Source: Geodermatophilaceae bacterium NBWT11 (lineage in GTDB: Bacteria > Actinomycetota > Actinomycetes > Mycobacteriales > Geodermatophilaceae). From it: a DNA stretch of 64,000 bases. A program made the position numbers and the translations under genes. Positions 33,686-42,084 of this stretch are shown one piece after another. Below the pieces are notes generated by a model, which was given only the letters and a program-made list of their open reading frames with translations, did not search any database and was not told the origin of the DNA. Within the stretch, counting starts at the first letter, position 1, and the number at the start of each line of letters is the position of its first letter. The DNA is taken from positions 1 through 64,000 of the forward strand of contig CP043652.1 of the NCBI GenBank assembly GCA_014218215.1, written 5' to 3'.

Positions 33686-35194
33686 GTGAGCCCACGGCCC
33701 GAGCGCACCGTGCAGCCCGACGACGACCCCGTCGCCCACGCGAAGGTGCTGGACGGCGTCTTCGACCGCGTGCTGTCCGACGACCCGCGCGGGCCCCGGC
33801 CGCGGCCGGTGGTGTCGGCGTCCTGGCAACGCAGCCTGGCCGCGCACGTCGACCCCGAGCACCGCACCCCGCCGGTGGTCTTCGACCGGGCCCAGCTCGA
33901 CGCCGCCCGCGAGGCCCACCCGCTGGCCGAGGTGCTGCCGCTGCTGCGCAGCACGCTGGCGAGCATCGCCGACGAGGCCATGCACGTGATGCTGGTGACC
34001 GACGGGTCGGGCAACGTGCTGTGGCGCGACGGGGCGGCGAAGCTGCTGGTGACCGCCGACAGCGTGGGGCTCTTCCCGGGCACCAACTGGAGCGAGCAGG
34101 CCATCGGCACCAACGCGATGGGCACGGCGCTGGCCGTCGGGCGCCCCGTGCAGATCCACTCCGCCGAGCACCTGGTGCGCACCTACCACTCGTGGACCTG
34201 TGTCGCCGCCCCCGTGCACGACCCGGACACCGGCGCCGTGCTGGGCGCGGTCGACGTCAGCGGCCCGCTGCACACCGTGCACCCCGCCCTGGTGCAGCTG
34301 GTCACCGCCACCGCGCAGCTCGCCGAGCACCACCTGCGCGTCCGGATGGCGATCGCCGACGAGCGGCTGCGGATGGAGAACATGGCGCACCTGACCCGGC
34401 TGGGCCCGGCGGCCGGGGCGCTGGTCACCCGCACCGGCCGGTTGCTGGCCGGACAGCCCTACGGCTGGTGGCCCGAGCGGGTGCCGATCGAGGACGGCCG
34501 GCTCGCCGACCGGCTGCTGCTCGACGACGGCTCCGAGGTCGTGGTCGAGCAGCTGGAGGAGGGTTGGCTGCTGCGCTCGCCGGTCACCCGGCGCCGCACC
34601 CCCACCCCGCCGGACACCCCCGCGCTCACCCTGCGGTTCCTGGGCGACGGCCCGCCGCGGGCCACCCTGGACGGACGCCCGCTGGCTCTGACGCTGCGCC
34701 CGGCCGAGGTGCTCACCGCGCTGGTCGTGCACCCCGACGGGCTCACCGGCGGCCAGCTGGCGCAGCTGCTCTACGGCGACGAGGGCAACCAGACCACCGT
34801 GCGCGGCGAGGTGCACCGGCTGCGCGCGCTGATCGGCGCCGACCTGCTGCTCACCCGGCCCTACCGGGTGTCCGCGGCGGTCGACAGCGACGTGGTCACC
34901 GCGCGGCGGGCGCTGGCCGGGGGCCGGATCGCCGACGCGCTGGCCGCCTCCCCCGGGCTGCTGCTCCCCCGCTCGGAGGCCCCGCTGGTCCGCGAGCTGC
35001 GCGACGAGCTCGCCGCGGGCCTGCGCCGGGCCGTGCTGGAGACCGACGACGCCGACCTGCTGCACCGCCTCGCCGGCTGCCCGGTCGGCGCCGAGGACCT
35101 CGCCGTGCACGAGCGGCTGCTGGAGCTGCTCCCGGCCGGTGACCCCCGCCGGCCCGCGGTCGCCGTCCGCCGGGACCGGTTGCAGCAGCCCTGA
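33686..35194 (+). CDS. GAF-domain regulator with winged-helix output (AcoR-like N-terminus)
   Basis: A 502-residue regulator. Residues 1-190 match the sensor part of acetoin/glycerol-type activators (VVSASWQRSLAAHVDPE, FPGTNWSEQAIGTNAMGTAL, VHDPDTGAVLGAVDVSGPLH). It has no AAA+ domain; instead a winged helix of the OmpR type follows (LTLRPAEVLTALVVHPDGLTGGQLAQLLYGDEGNQTTVRGEVHRLRALIG, split around residue 355) and a helical tail. GGAGGT lies five bases before the GTG. Lying beside the dehydratase genes, it probably senses their substrate or product. Confidence 0.8.
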   Translation: MSPRPERTVQPDDDPVAHAKVLDGVFDRVLSDDPRGPRPRPVVSASWQRSLAAHVDPEHRTPPVVFDRAQLDAAREAHPLAEVLPLLRSTLASIADEAMHVMLVTDGSGNVLWRDGAAKLLVTADSVGLFPGTNWSEQAIGTNAMGTALAVGRPVQIHSAEHLVRTYHSWTCVAAPVHDPDTGAVLGAVDVSGPLHTVHPALVQLVTATAQLAEHHLRVRMAIADERLRMENMAHLTRLGPAAGALVTRTGRLLAGQPYGWWPERVPIEDGRLADRLLLDDGSEVVVEQLEEGWLLRSPVTRRRTPTPPDTPALTLRFLGDGPPRATLDGRPLALTLRPAEVLTALVVHPDGLTGGQLAQLLYGDEGNQTTVRGEVHRLRALIGADLLLTRPYRVSAAVDSDVVTARRALAGGRIADALAASPGLLLPRSEAPLVRELRDELAAGLRRAVLETDDADLLHRLAGCPVGAEDLAVHERLLELLPAGDPRRPAVAVRRDRLQQP

Positions 35195-35218
35195 CCACCC
35201 GGTGCGACGATCGCCGTC

Positions 35219-36430
35219 GTGCCACCACCTGTCCGGGGGGACCTCCCCCGGGAGGTCCGGGTCCTCGCCGTCGTCGCGTTCGTCGTCGCCCTCGGGTTCG
35301 GCATCGTTGCCCCGGCCATCCCCCTCTACGCCCGCTCGTTCGGGGTGGGGACGACGGCGGTCGGGCTGGCGATCAGCTCGTTCGCCTTCTTCCGGTTCGT
35401 CTCGGCGTTCGGCGGCGGTGCGCTGGTCGAGCGGTTCGGCGAGCGGCTGGTGCTGGCCGTCGGGCTGGGGATCGTCGCGCTGGCCACCGGCGCCGCGGGT
35501 CTGGCGCCGTCCTTCGGCTGGTTCCTGGTGCTCCGCTCGGCCGGTGGGGTGGGCAGCGCGATGTTCACCGTCGCTGCGCTGTCCCTGCTGCTGCGGGTGG
35601 CCCCGGCCCAGCACCGCGGGCGGGCGGCCTCGACGTTCCAGGGCGGCTTCATCCTCGGCGGCATCGCCGGGCCGGCCGCCGGTGGGCTGCTCGCCGAGCT
35701 GTCGCCGCGGCTGCCGTTCTTCCTCTACGCGGCGTTCCTGCTGGTGGCCGGTGCGGTCGCGATGGTGCTGCTGCGGACCCCGCGGACCGCCGTGGTGGTC
35801 GACGTCCCCGACGGGCCCGTACCGGAGCCGCTGAGCCTGGCCGCGGCGTTCCGCACCCGGGCCTACGTCGCCGCGCTGGTGGCCAACCTCGGGGTCGGCT
35901 GGATGCTCTTCGGCGTCCGCAACTCCCTGGTGCCGCTCTACGTCACCGAGGAGCTCGGCCGCACCGTCGCCTGGGCCGGTGCCGGGCTGCTGGTCGGGTC
36001 GCTCGCGCAGGCGCTGGGCCTGCTGCGGTCGGGGCGGCTGGTCGACGGCTGGGGGCGACGTCCCTCGCTGGTGACCGGTGCCGCGCTGGCCACCGGCTCC
36101 GTGGCGCTGCTGGCCGGACCGCCCTCGACCGTGGTCTTCCTGGTCTCGATGGCGGTGTTCGGGCTGTCCGCCTCGCTGCTGGCCAGCACCCCGGCGGCAC
36201 TCGTGGGTGACGTCAGCCCGGCGCGCGGCGGTCGGGTGGTCGCGGTGTTCCAGATGGCCTCGGACCTCGGCGGCATCCTCGGTCCGCTTGCCGCCGGCTG
36301 GCTCACCGACCGGTTCTCCTTCCAGGTCGCGTTCGGCGTCACCGCGCTGGTGCTGGCCGCCGGGCTGGTGGCCGCGCTGCGGCTGCCCCGGGTCAGTCGC
36401 GGCCCGGGACCCGCAGGCCGTACTGGCTGA
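35219..36430 (+). CDS. Major facilitator superfamily transporter
   Basis: A 403-residue MFS protein with about twelve membrane helices (first VLAVVAFVVALGFGIVAPAIPLYA). The loop 2-3 motif is GGGALVERFGERLVL and its second-half repeat is GRLVDGWGRRPSLV. It resembles drug-efflux or metabolite transporters; the substrate is unknown. It starts 24 bp after the GAF regulator and probably shares its transcript. Its 3' end overlaps the convergent Fis-type regulator by 38 bp. Confidence 0.85.
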   Translation: MPPPVRGDLPREVRVLAVVAFVVALGFGIVAPAIPLYARSFGVGTTAVGLAISSFAFFRFVSAFGGGALVERFGERLVLAVGLGIVALATGAAGLAPSFGWFLVLRSAGGVGSAMFTVAALSLLLRVAPAQHRGRAASTFQGGFILGGIAGPAAGGLLAELSPRLPFFLYAAFLLVAGAVAMVLLRTPRTAVVVDVPDGPVPEPLSLAAAFRTRAYVAALVANLGVGWMLFGVRNSLVPLYVTEELGRTVAWAGAGLLVGSLAQALGLLRSGRLVDGWGRRPSLVTGAALATGSVALLAGPPSTVVFLVSMAVFGLSASLLASTPAALVGDVSPARGGRVVAVFQMASDLGGILGPLAAGWLTDRFSFQVAFGVTALVLAAGLVAALRLPRVSRGPGPAGRTG

Positions 36431-37838
36431 TCTTGCGGTAGAGCGTGGCCCGGGAGAGCCCGAGCTCCCCGGCCGCGCCGACCACGGTGGCCCCGGGCAC
36501 GGTCAGGCACCGCAGGATCTCGTCGCGCTCGAGCTGCTCGAGACGGGTGAGCGAGCGGGACCCGGAGCTGAGCACCTCGGGGGGCAGGTGGCCCACGTCG
36601 ACCACGTCGGTGCGCGAGGAGGCCTCCCGCACGACCTGGCGCAGCTCCCGGACGTTCTCCGGCCAGCTGTGCGCCGCCAGGGCCTTGAGCGCCCGCGGGG
36701 TGAACCCGACGTCGCGGTGCCGGTGCTCGCGGGCGAAGGAGCGGGCCAGCGGTTCGACGTCCTCGGGCCGGTGCCGCAGTGCCGGCACCTCGACGACCGC
36801 GTCCACCAGGGCGGCCAGCGGCTGCGGGATCGCGGCGAAGTCCGGGGCGGTGAGCACCAGGGGTCGGCCCGGTCCGGGCACCCCGCCGAGCGCCGCGACG
36901 AGCTGGTCGGCCGCCCAGGCGGGCAGCGCATCGGCCCCGGCGACCACCACGCAGGTGTCCCGGGCGCCCAGTTCCGGCGCCCACAGCGCGAGCCAGCCGT
37001 CCACGTCCTCGGCCCCGGGGGGCCGGGCCACCAGCACCCGCTCCCGACGACGGCGGGCGTCGCGGGCGAGCGCGGCGACGGCGGACTTGCCGGCCCCCGG
37101 CTCCCCCACCACCCCCAGCAGCCGACCGGCACGCACCGCGTCGCGGGCCGCGGCCACCGCCGTCGTCCAGGACCGTGAGCCGCACGGGTCGCCGCCGGCG
37201 AGCCGGTCGGAGACCACGTGGAAGACCTCACCGCGGGGCAGCGGGCGCACCGGGTGACCACCGGCGCGCACGTTCATCAGCGCCGCGGTGTTGCCCGCCG
37301 CCGACTGCGCCAGGGCCAGCAGCAGGTCCGAGGACGCATCCGACCAGGTGGTCATGTTGATGCTGCCGACCAGGTCGCCGCTGCGCGGGTCGAGCACCGG
37401 CACCGCCGCACAGGTGTAGGCCCGCAGCGGCGCCACGAAGTGCTCCCCGGACCGCACCAGCGCCGGGACCCGGTCGGCCAGCGCCAGACCCAGGCCGTTG
37501 GTGCCCGCGGTCTGCTCGTTGAAGTAGAAGCCCGGCGCCAGGTGCACCCGGTCCAGCGAGCGGTTCATGTCGTGGTCGACCGACCAGCGGGCCAGCACGA
37601 GGCCCTCGTGGTCGGTGATCATCAGCCCGACCGGCTCCTGGCCGAGCGTCCCGTGCAGCTGACCGAGCACCTCGGCACCGCACTCGTAGAACAACGAGTC
37701 GGTCGCCAGCGCGCCGGTGAACACCGGCGCGACACCCTCGGGAGACACCCCGTAGCGCTCGCTGCGGGCCCACGACGCCCGCACGCGGGGGCGGGCCACC
37801 GGGGCGGGAACACCCCGTCCACCTGCGGTGTCGACCAT
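36393..37838 (-). CDS. Fis-type activator with GAF sensor and degenerate AAA+ domain
   Basis: A 481-residue protein of the acetoin-activator class. The GAF sensor spans about 45-200 (FNEQTAGTNGLGLALADRVPAL), Walker A is GEPGAGKSAVA, PENVRELRQVV marks the C-terminal helical part of the AAA+ fold, and the Fis helix-turn-helix is GAAGELGLSRATLYRKISQYG. The GAFTGA loop that contacts sigma-54 is missing, as is common in actinobacteria, which lack sigma-54. It is divergent from the amidohydrolase operon and has GGAGG upstream of ATG 37838. As best I recall, regulators of this kind (MimR) control propane-monooxygenase operons in mycobacteria. Confidence 0.85.
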   Translation of the reverse strand: MVDTAGGRGVPAPVARPRVRASWARSERYGVSPEGVAPVFTGALATDSLFYECGAEVLGQLHGTLGQEPVGLMITDHEGLVLARWSVDHDMNRSLDRVHLAPGFYFNEQTAGTNGLGLALADRVPALVRSGEHFVAPLRAYTCAAVPVLDPRSGDLVGSINMTTWSDASSDLLLALAQSAAGNTAALMNVRAGGHPVRPLPRGEVFHVVSDRLAGGDPCGSRSWTTAVAAARDAVRAGRLLGVVGEPGAGKSAVAALARDARRRRERVLVARPPGAEDVDGWLALWAPELGARDTCVVVAGADALPAWAADQLVAALGGVPGPGRPLVLTAPDFAAIPQPLAALVDAVVEVPALRHRPEDVEPLARSFAREHRHRDVGFTPRALKALAAHSWPENVRELRQVVREASSRTDVVDVGHLPPEVLSSGSRSLTRLEQLERDEILRCLTVPGATVVGAAGELGLSRATLYRKISQYGLRVPGRD

Positions 37839-37910
37839 GACGCCTCCTCGGACGCGGCGGTGCGTCGGGTCCACCGTAGGTCGGCAGGACGCCGGGTGGC
37901 GAGAGGGCGG

Positions 37911-37925
37911 GTCTCAAAGTGAGAC
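37911..37925. promoter_or_regulatory. Perfect inverted repeat, candidate operator of the amidohydrolase operon
   Basis: GTCTCA-AAG-TGAGAC, six-base arms, lies in the 183-bp interval between the divergent Fis-type regulator and the amidohydrolase. It is the only perfect dyad there and is about 96 bp upstream of the operon start, a fitting place for an activator site. Confidence 0.5.
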
Positions 37926-38021
37926 ACGTGCGCACCCCGCCACGGCACGGGCACCCCTAGCGTCGGCCGGGAGTGATCCAGCTCCCAACGGAGGGACCTG
38001 GGCCTGGTTCGAGGAGGAACC

Positions 38022-39071
38022 GTGTACAGCAAGGACGGCACCGACTACTTCGTGGTCGACGCACACATCGCCCTCTGGGACGCCCGCGAGGAGAACCAGC
38101 GCAACATCCACGGCAAGCAGTTCATCGACTGCTTCTACGACTACCACCGCAACCTGTCGCCGAAGTCGGAGGTGTGGAGCTACGACGAGTACCTCTACCA
38201 GGGCGGCGAGCGGCTGATGCGCGACGTGTTCGTCGACGGCATCGTCGACCACGCGGTGTTCCAGCCGGCCCGGCTCGGCGAGTTCTACCGCAACGGGTTC
38301 GGCCAGACCGAGGAGGCCTTCGCGCTCACCCAGGCCCACCCGGACAAGCTGACCTACAACCACTGGTTCGACCCGCGGGACGGCGAGAACGGCCTGGACC
38401 GGCTGCGCGCCGACGCCGAGCGGTTCGACCTCAAGGGCGTGAAGCTCTACACCGCGGACTGGCACGGCGAGAGCCGCGGCTGGAAGCTCGACGACCCGAT
38501 GGCCTACAGGTACTTCGAGCTGTGCCGCGAACTGGGCATCAGGAACATCCACGTGCACAAGGGCCCGACCATCCGCCCGCTGGACCGCGACGCCTTCGAC
38601 GTCGCCGACGTCGACCACGTGGCCACCGACTTCACCGACCTGAACTTCATCGTCGAGCACGTCGGCCTGCCGCGGCTCGAGGACTTCTGCTGGATCGCCA
38701 CCCAGGAGCCCAACGTCTACGGCGGCCTCGCCGTGGCCATGCCGTTCATCCACTCCCGGCCGCGGTACTTCGCCCAGATCCTCGGCGAGCTCCTGTACTG
38801 GATCGGGGAGGACCGGATCCTGTTCTCCAGCGACTACGCCATCTGGACCCCGAAGTGGCTGGTGGAGGCGTTCGTGGACTTCCAGATCCCCGCGGACCTC
38901 ACCGAGTACGCGCCGATCACCACCGACCAGAAGAAGAAGATCCTGGGCCTCAACGCCGCCGAGCTCTACGACATCCCGGTGCCCGCCGAGCTCCAGGTCG
39001 CCGAGGCCGACGCCACCGCCACCGGGCCGCGCGACCCCGAGGCGGCCGACAAGAACCTGGCGATGGCCTGA
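38022..39071 (+). CDS. Amidohydrolase-family protein (propane-operon type)
   Basis: A 349-residue member of the amidohydrolase-2 fold: VVDAHIALWDAREEN at the start (a weakened metal motif, with Asp-Ala-His but no second His), FDLKGVKLYTADWHGESRGWKL, GIRNIHVHKGPTI, NFIVEHVGLPR and ILFSSDYAIW with the last metal Asp. Close relatives sit after soluble di-iron monooxygenase genes in propane/acetone-oxidising actinobacteria, where their role is unclear (maturation or chaperone function has been suggested). The GTG follows GAGGAGGA. Confidence 0.85.
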   Translation: MYSKDGTDYFVVDAHIALWDAREENQRNIHGKQFIDCFYDYHRNLSPKSEVWSYDEYLYQGGERLMRDVFVDGIVDHAVFQPARLGEFYRNGFGQTEEAFALTQAHPDKLTYNHWFDPRDGENGLDRLRADAERFDLKGVKLYTADWHGESRGWKLDDPMAYRYFELCRELGIRNIHVHKGPTIRPLDRDAFDVADVDHVATDFTDLNFIVEHVGLPRLEDFCWIATQEPNVYGGLAVAMPFIHSRPRYFAQILGELLYWIGEDRILFSSDYAIWTPKWLVEAFVDFQIPADLTEYAPITTDQKKKILGLNAAELYDIPVPAELQVAEADATATGPRDPEAADKNLAMA

Positions 39072-39820
39072 TGACGGCGGTCCTGCCTCGGCTGACCGAG
39101 GCCGACGTCCGGACGGCGCTGGACACCGTCATCGACCCGGAGCTCGACGAGGCGGTGACCGACCTGGGGTTCGTCCGGTCGATCGAGGTCCGGGGAGCCG
39201 ACGTCGAGGTGCACCTCCGGCTGCCCACGTCGTTCTGCGCCCCGAACTTCGCCTGGCTGATGGTGTCCGACGCCCGGGACGCGCTGCTCGCCGTCCCGGG
39301 CGTGGGGCGGGTCGTGGTGGAGCTCGACGACCACCACGACTCCGACCTGATCAACGCAGGGCTCGCCGCGAACGCCGGCTACCGGGGCACGTTCGGCCAC
39401 GAGGCCGAGCTCTCCCTGGACGAGCTGCGGGCCACCTTCCAGCGCAAGGCGCACACCGCGGCGATGGAGCGGGCCCTCACCGCCTGGCTGCGGGCCGACC
39501 CCGCCCGCACCGAGCAGCAGGTCGGCGAGCTGGTGCTCGGCGACCTGACCGGGGACACCGGCTCGCTGCTGTCGCGGCGGGCCGCCCTCGGGCTGCCGGT
39601 CGACCCGTCGTCCCCGGTGCTGCTGGCCCCGGACGGCTCGCGGCCCGACCCGGGGTCGGTGGCGATCACGCTGCGCAAGGCCCGCTCGGTGCGCATCTCC
39701 GTCGACGGCAACGCGCACTTCTGCCGCGGCCTGCTCACCACGCGCTACCCGGGGTCGGACGCCGACCAGGTGTTCCGGCCCTCCATCGACTCCGCACTCC
39801 CCCTGGAGGTCCTGTCATGA
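39071..39820 (+). CDS. DUF59/MIP18-type iron-sulfur assembly-like protein
   Basis: A 249-residue protein. Residues 8-95 form the DUF59 domain (VRTALDTVIDPELDEAVTDLGFVRSIEV, with PTSFCAPNFAWLM carrying the conserved Cys). The remaining 150 residues, ending GNAHFCRGLLTTRYPGSDADQVFRP, are an extension with little outside similarity. The family helps insert iron-sulfur or di-iron centres (as with PaaD). It shares one base with the amidohydrolase stop (TGATG) and overlaps the dehydrogenase start (ATGA). Confidence 0.82.
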   Translation: MTAVLPRLTEADVRTALDTVIDPELDEAVTDLGFVRSIEVRGADVEVHLRLPTSFCAPNFAWLMVSDARDALLAVPGVGRVVVELDDHHDSDLINAGLAANAGYRGTFGHEAELSLDELRATFQRKAHTAAMERALTAWLRADPARTEQQVGELVLGDLTGDTGSLLSRRAALGLPVDPSSPVLLAPDGSRPDPGSVAITLRKARSVRISVDGNAHFCRGLLTTRYPGSDADQVFRPSIDSALPLEVLS

Positions 39821-40842
39821 AGGCAGTCCGCGTCACCGGCTACCACCAGAAGATGGAGCTCACCGACGTCCCGAAGCCCGAGGTGACCGGCCCGCACGAC
39901 GTCGTCGTGCGGATCGGCGGGGCCGGCGTGTGCCGCACCGACCTGCACATCCTCGAGGGCCAGTGGGCCGAGAAGTCCCAGGTCACGCTGCCGTACACGA
40001 TCGGCCACGAGAACGCCGGCTGGGTCGACGCGGTCGGCGACGCCGTCACCAACGTCGCGGTCGCGGACAAGGTGATCCTGCACCCGCTGGTCACCTGCGG
40101 GCTGTGCCGCGCCTGCCGCTTCGGCGACGACGTGCACTGCGAGGCCAACCAGTTCCCCGGCATCGACTCCGACGGTGGCTACGCCGAGTACCTGAAGACC
40201 ACGGCGCGCAGCTGCGTGAAGATCGACGACTCGCTGGAGCCGGCCGACGTCGCCGCGCTGGCCGATGCCGGCCTGACGGCCTACCACGCGGTGGCCAAGG
40301 CGGCCCGCCGCCTGCACCCCGGTGACCGGCTGGTGATGATCGGCTCCGGCGGGCTGGGCCACATCGGCATCCAGGTGGCCAAGGCCCTCACCCCGGCCGA
40401 GCTGATCGTCATCGACCGCAACCCCGACGCGCTGAAGCTGGCCGAGTCGATCGGGGCCGACCACGGGGTGCTGGCCGACGGCACCCAGGTGGAGCAGGTC
40501 CTCGCGCTCACCGGCGGCAACGGCGCCGAGGTGGTCGTGGACTTCGTCGGGGAGAACGGCTCGACGAAGGAGGGCATCGCGATGACCCGCCGCGGTGGGG
40601 ACTACTCGATCGTCGGCTACGGCGAGAACATCGACGTCCCGACCATCGACCTGGTCTCCACCGAGGTCAACGTCATCGGCAACCTGGTCGGCTCCTACAA
40701 CGACCTGGTCGAGCTCATGGCCCTGGCCGCGGCCGGCCGGGTCACGCTGCACACCCAGAAGTACGCCCTGGACGACTTCCAGACCGCGGTCGACGACCTC
40801 GACGGCGGGCGCGTCCGCGGCCGGGCGATCCTCGTCCCGTAG
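39817..40842 (+). CDS. Zinc-dependent alcohol dehydrogenase
   Basis: A 341-residue MDR-family enzyme. Catalytic zinc ligands are in GVCRTDLH (about Cys39) and GHENAG; four structural-zinc cysteines lie in CGLCRACRFGDDVHC; the cofactor site is GSGGLGHIGIQ and VIDRNPD favours NAD. In propane operons the equivalent enzyme oxidises 2-propanol to acetone; here oxidation of an alcohol made elsewhere, or interconversion of dehydratase products, is equally possible. Confidence 0.93.
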   Translation: MKAVRVTGYHQKMELTDVPKPEVTGPHDVVVRIGGAGVCRTDLHILEGQWAEKSQVTLPYTIGHENAGWVDAVGDAVTNVAVADKVILHPLVTCGLCRACRFGDDVHCEANQFPGIDSDGGYAEYLKTTARSCVKIDDSLEPADVAALADAGLTAYHAVAKAARRLHPGDRLVMIGSGGLGHIGIQVAKALTPAELIVIDRNPDALKLAESIGADHGVLADGTQVEQVLALTGGNGAEVVVDFVGENGSTKEGIAMTRRGGDYSIVGYGENIDVPTIDLVSTEVNVIGNLVGSYNDLVELMALAAAGRVTLHTQKYALDDFQTAVDDLDGGRVRGRAILVP

Positions 40843-40857
40843 CCGGGCCGCAGACTC

Positions 40858-40911
40858 ACGCCGTCCAGGCACGCTGCCGCCCTGCAGGGGCACAGCAGGC
40901 CTGGACGGCGT
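40858..40911. terminator. Inverted repeat between convergent dehydrogenase and LLM genes
   Basis: Perfect 13-bp arms ACGCCGTCCAGGC (40858-40870) and GCCTGGACGGCGT (40899-40911) with a 28-base loop, 16 bp after the dehydrogenase stop and 16 bp before the convergent gene's stop. It serves both directions. Confidence 0.65.
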
Positions 40912-40926
40912 CGGTCTGTGCGGGGC

Positions 40927-41955
40927 TCAGCCCTTCTCGACGAGCGGGACGACCTCGGTGCCCAGCAGCTCGATGCCGCGCAGCAGGTCGGCGTGGGCCA
41001 GGCGGGGGTTGGTCATCTGCATGGAGATCCGGTCGATGCCGCCGACCTGCTCCGAGACCCGCTTGATCTTGTCCGCGATCGACTGCGGGTCGCCCATGAA
41101 GAAGGCGCCGTCGGGGCCGGCGGTGGCGTCGAACTGGGCCCGGCTGGGCTGCCGGAAGCCGCGCTCGCGGCTGATCTTGGTGAACATCTCGTGCCAGCCC
41201 GGGTAGATGGTGTCCGCGGCGGCCTGGGTGCTCTCGGCGACGTAGCCGAACACGTGCAGGCCGACCTGGAGCTTCTCCGGGGCGTGCCCGGCCTGGGCGC
41301 CGGCGCGACGGTAGAGGTCGATGAGCGGGGCGAACTGGCGGGGCTCGCCGCCGATGATGGCGACCATCAGCGGGAGGCCGAGCATGCCGGCGCGGGCGAA
41401 GGACTCCGGGCTGCCGCCGACGCCGACCCAGATGGGCAGCTCGGCCTGGGCGGGCCGGGGGTAGACGCCCTGCCCGTTCAGTGCCGGGCGGTGCCGGCCG
41501 GACCAGGTGACCTTCTCCGAGTCACGGATCTTCAGCAGCAGGTCCAGCTTCTCGGTGAACAGCGAGTCGTAGTCGCTGAGCGGGAGGCCGAAGAGCGGGA
41601 AGGCCTCGGTGAAGGAACCGCGGCCCACGACGAGGTCGGTCCGGCCCTTGCTGATCAGGTCCAGGGTGGCGAACTGCTGGAACACCCGCACGGGGTCGGC
41701 GGCCGAGAGCACGGTGACCGCGCTGCCCAGCCGGATCCGCTCGGTGCGGGCGGCGGCCGCGGCCAGGATGATCGCCGGCGCGGAGTCGTAGTACTCGGGC
41801 CGGTGGTGCTCACCGATGCCGAAGGAGTACAGCCCGACCTGGTCGGCCAGGGCGATCTCCTCCAGCAGGTCCGACATCCGCTGCTCGGCGCCGATCTCCT
41901 GACCGGTGGTCGGGTCGGTGACTGCTGCCACGAAGCTGTCGACGCCGATGTGCAC
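40927..41955 (-). CDS. LLM-class (luciferase-like) flavin-dependent oxidoreductase
   Basis: A 342-residue TIM-barrel oxidoreductase: LADQVGLYSFGIGEHHRPEYY, LGSAVTVLSAADPVRVFQQFATLD and GRTDLVVGRGSFTEAFPLFG are the FMN-type signature blocks. It is closest in pattern to alkanal monooxygenase-like proteins; FMN or F420 use cannot be settled by eye. GTG 41955 has GGAGG six bases upstream and is preferred over a longer start at 41985. Confidence 0.88.
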   Translation of the reverse strand: MHIGVDSFVAAVTDPTTGQEIGAEQRMSDLLEEIALADQVGLYSFGIGEHHRPEYYDSAPAIILAAAAARTERIRLGSAVTVLSAADPVRVFQQFATLDLISKGRTDLVVGRGSFTEAFPLFGLPLSDYDSLFTEKLDLLLKIRDSEKVTWSGRHRPALNGQGVYPRPAQAELPIWVGVGGSPESFARAGMLGLPLMVAIIGGEPRQFAPLIDLYRRAGAQAGHAPEKLQVGLHVFGYVAESTQAAADTIYPGWHEMFTKISRERGFRQPSRAQFDATAGPDGAFFMGDPQSIADKIKRVSEQVGGIDRISMQMTNPRLAHADLLRGIELLGTEVVPLVEKG

Positions 41956-42084
41956 GGGGTCCCTCCAGAGGGGTCGGTGGGCCACCGGGTCCCGGTGACG
42001 CCTGCAGTGTAGTCAAGCGTTCAACTGTCGAGCCTGTTCCCCGGGCCTCGACGACGGCGGGCCGGGTGGTCCAGTGTCGACGAC

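Noticed and set aside
38022-40842. Complete propane monooxygenase operon
   Set aside because: No hydroxylase, reductase or coupling-protein genes lie in the window; only the downstream trio is present.
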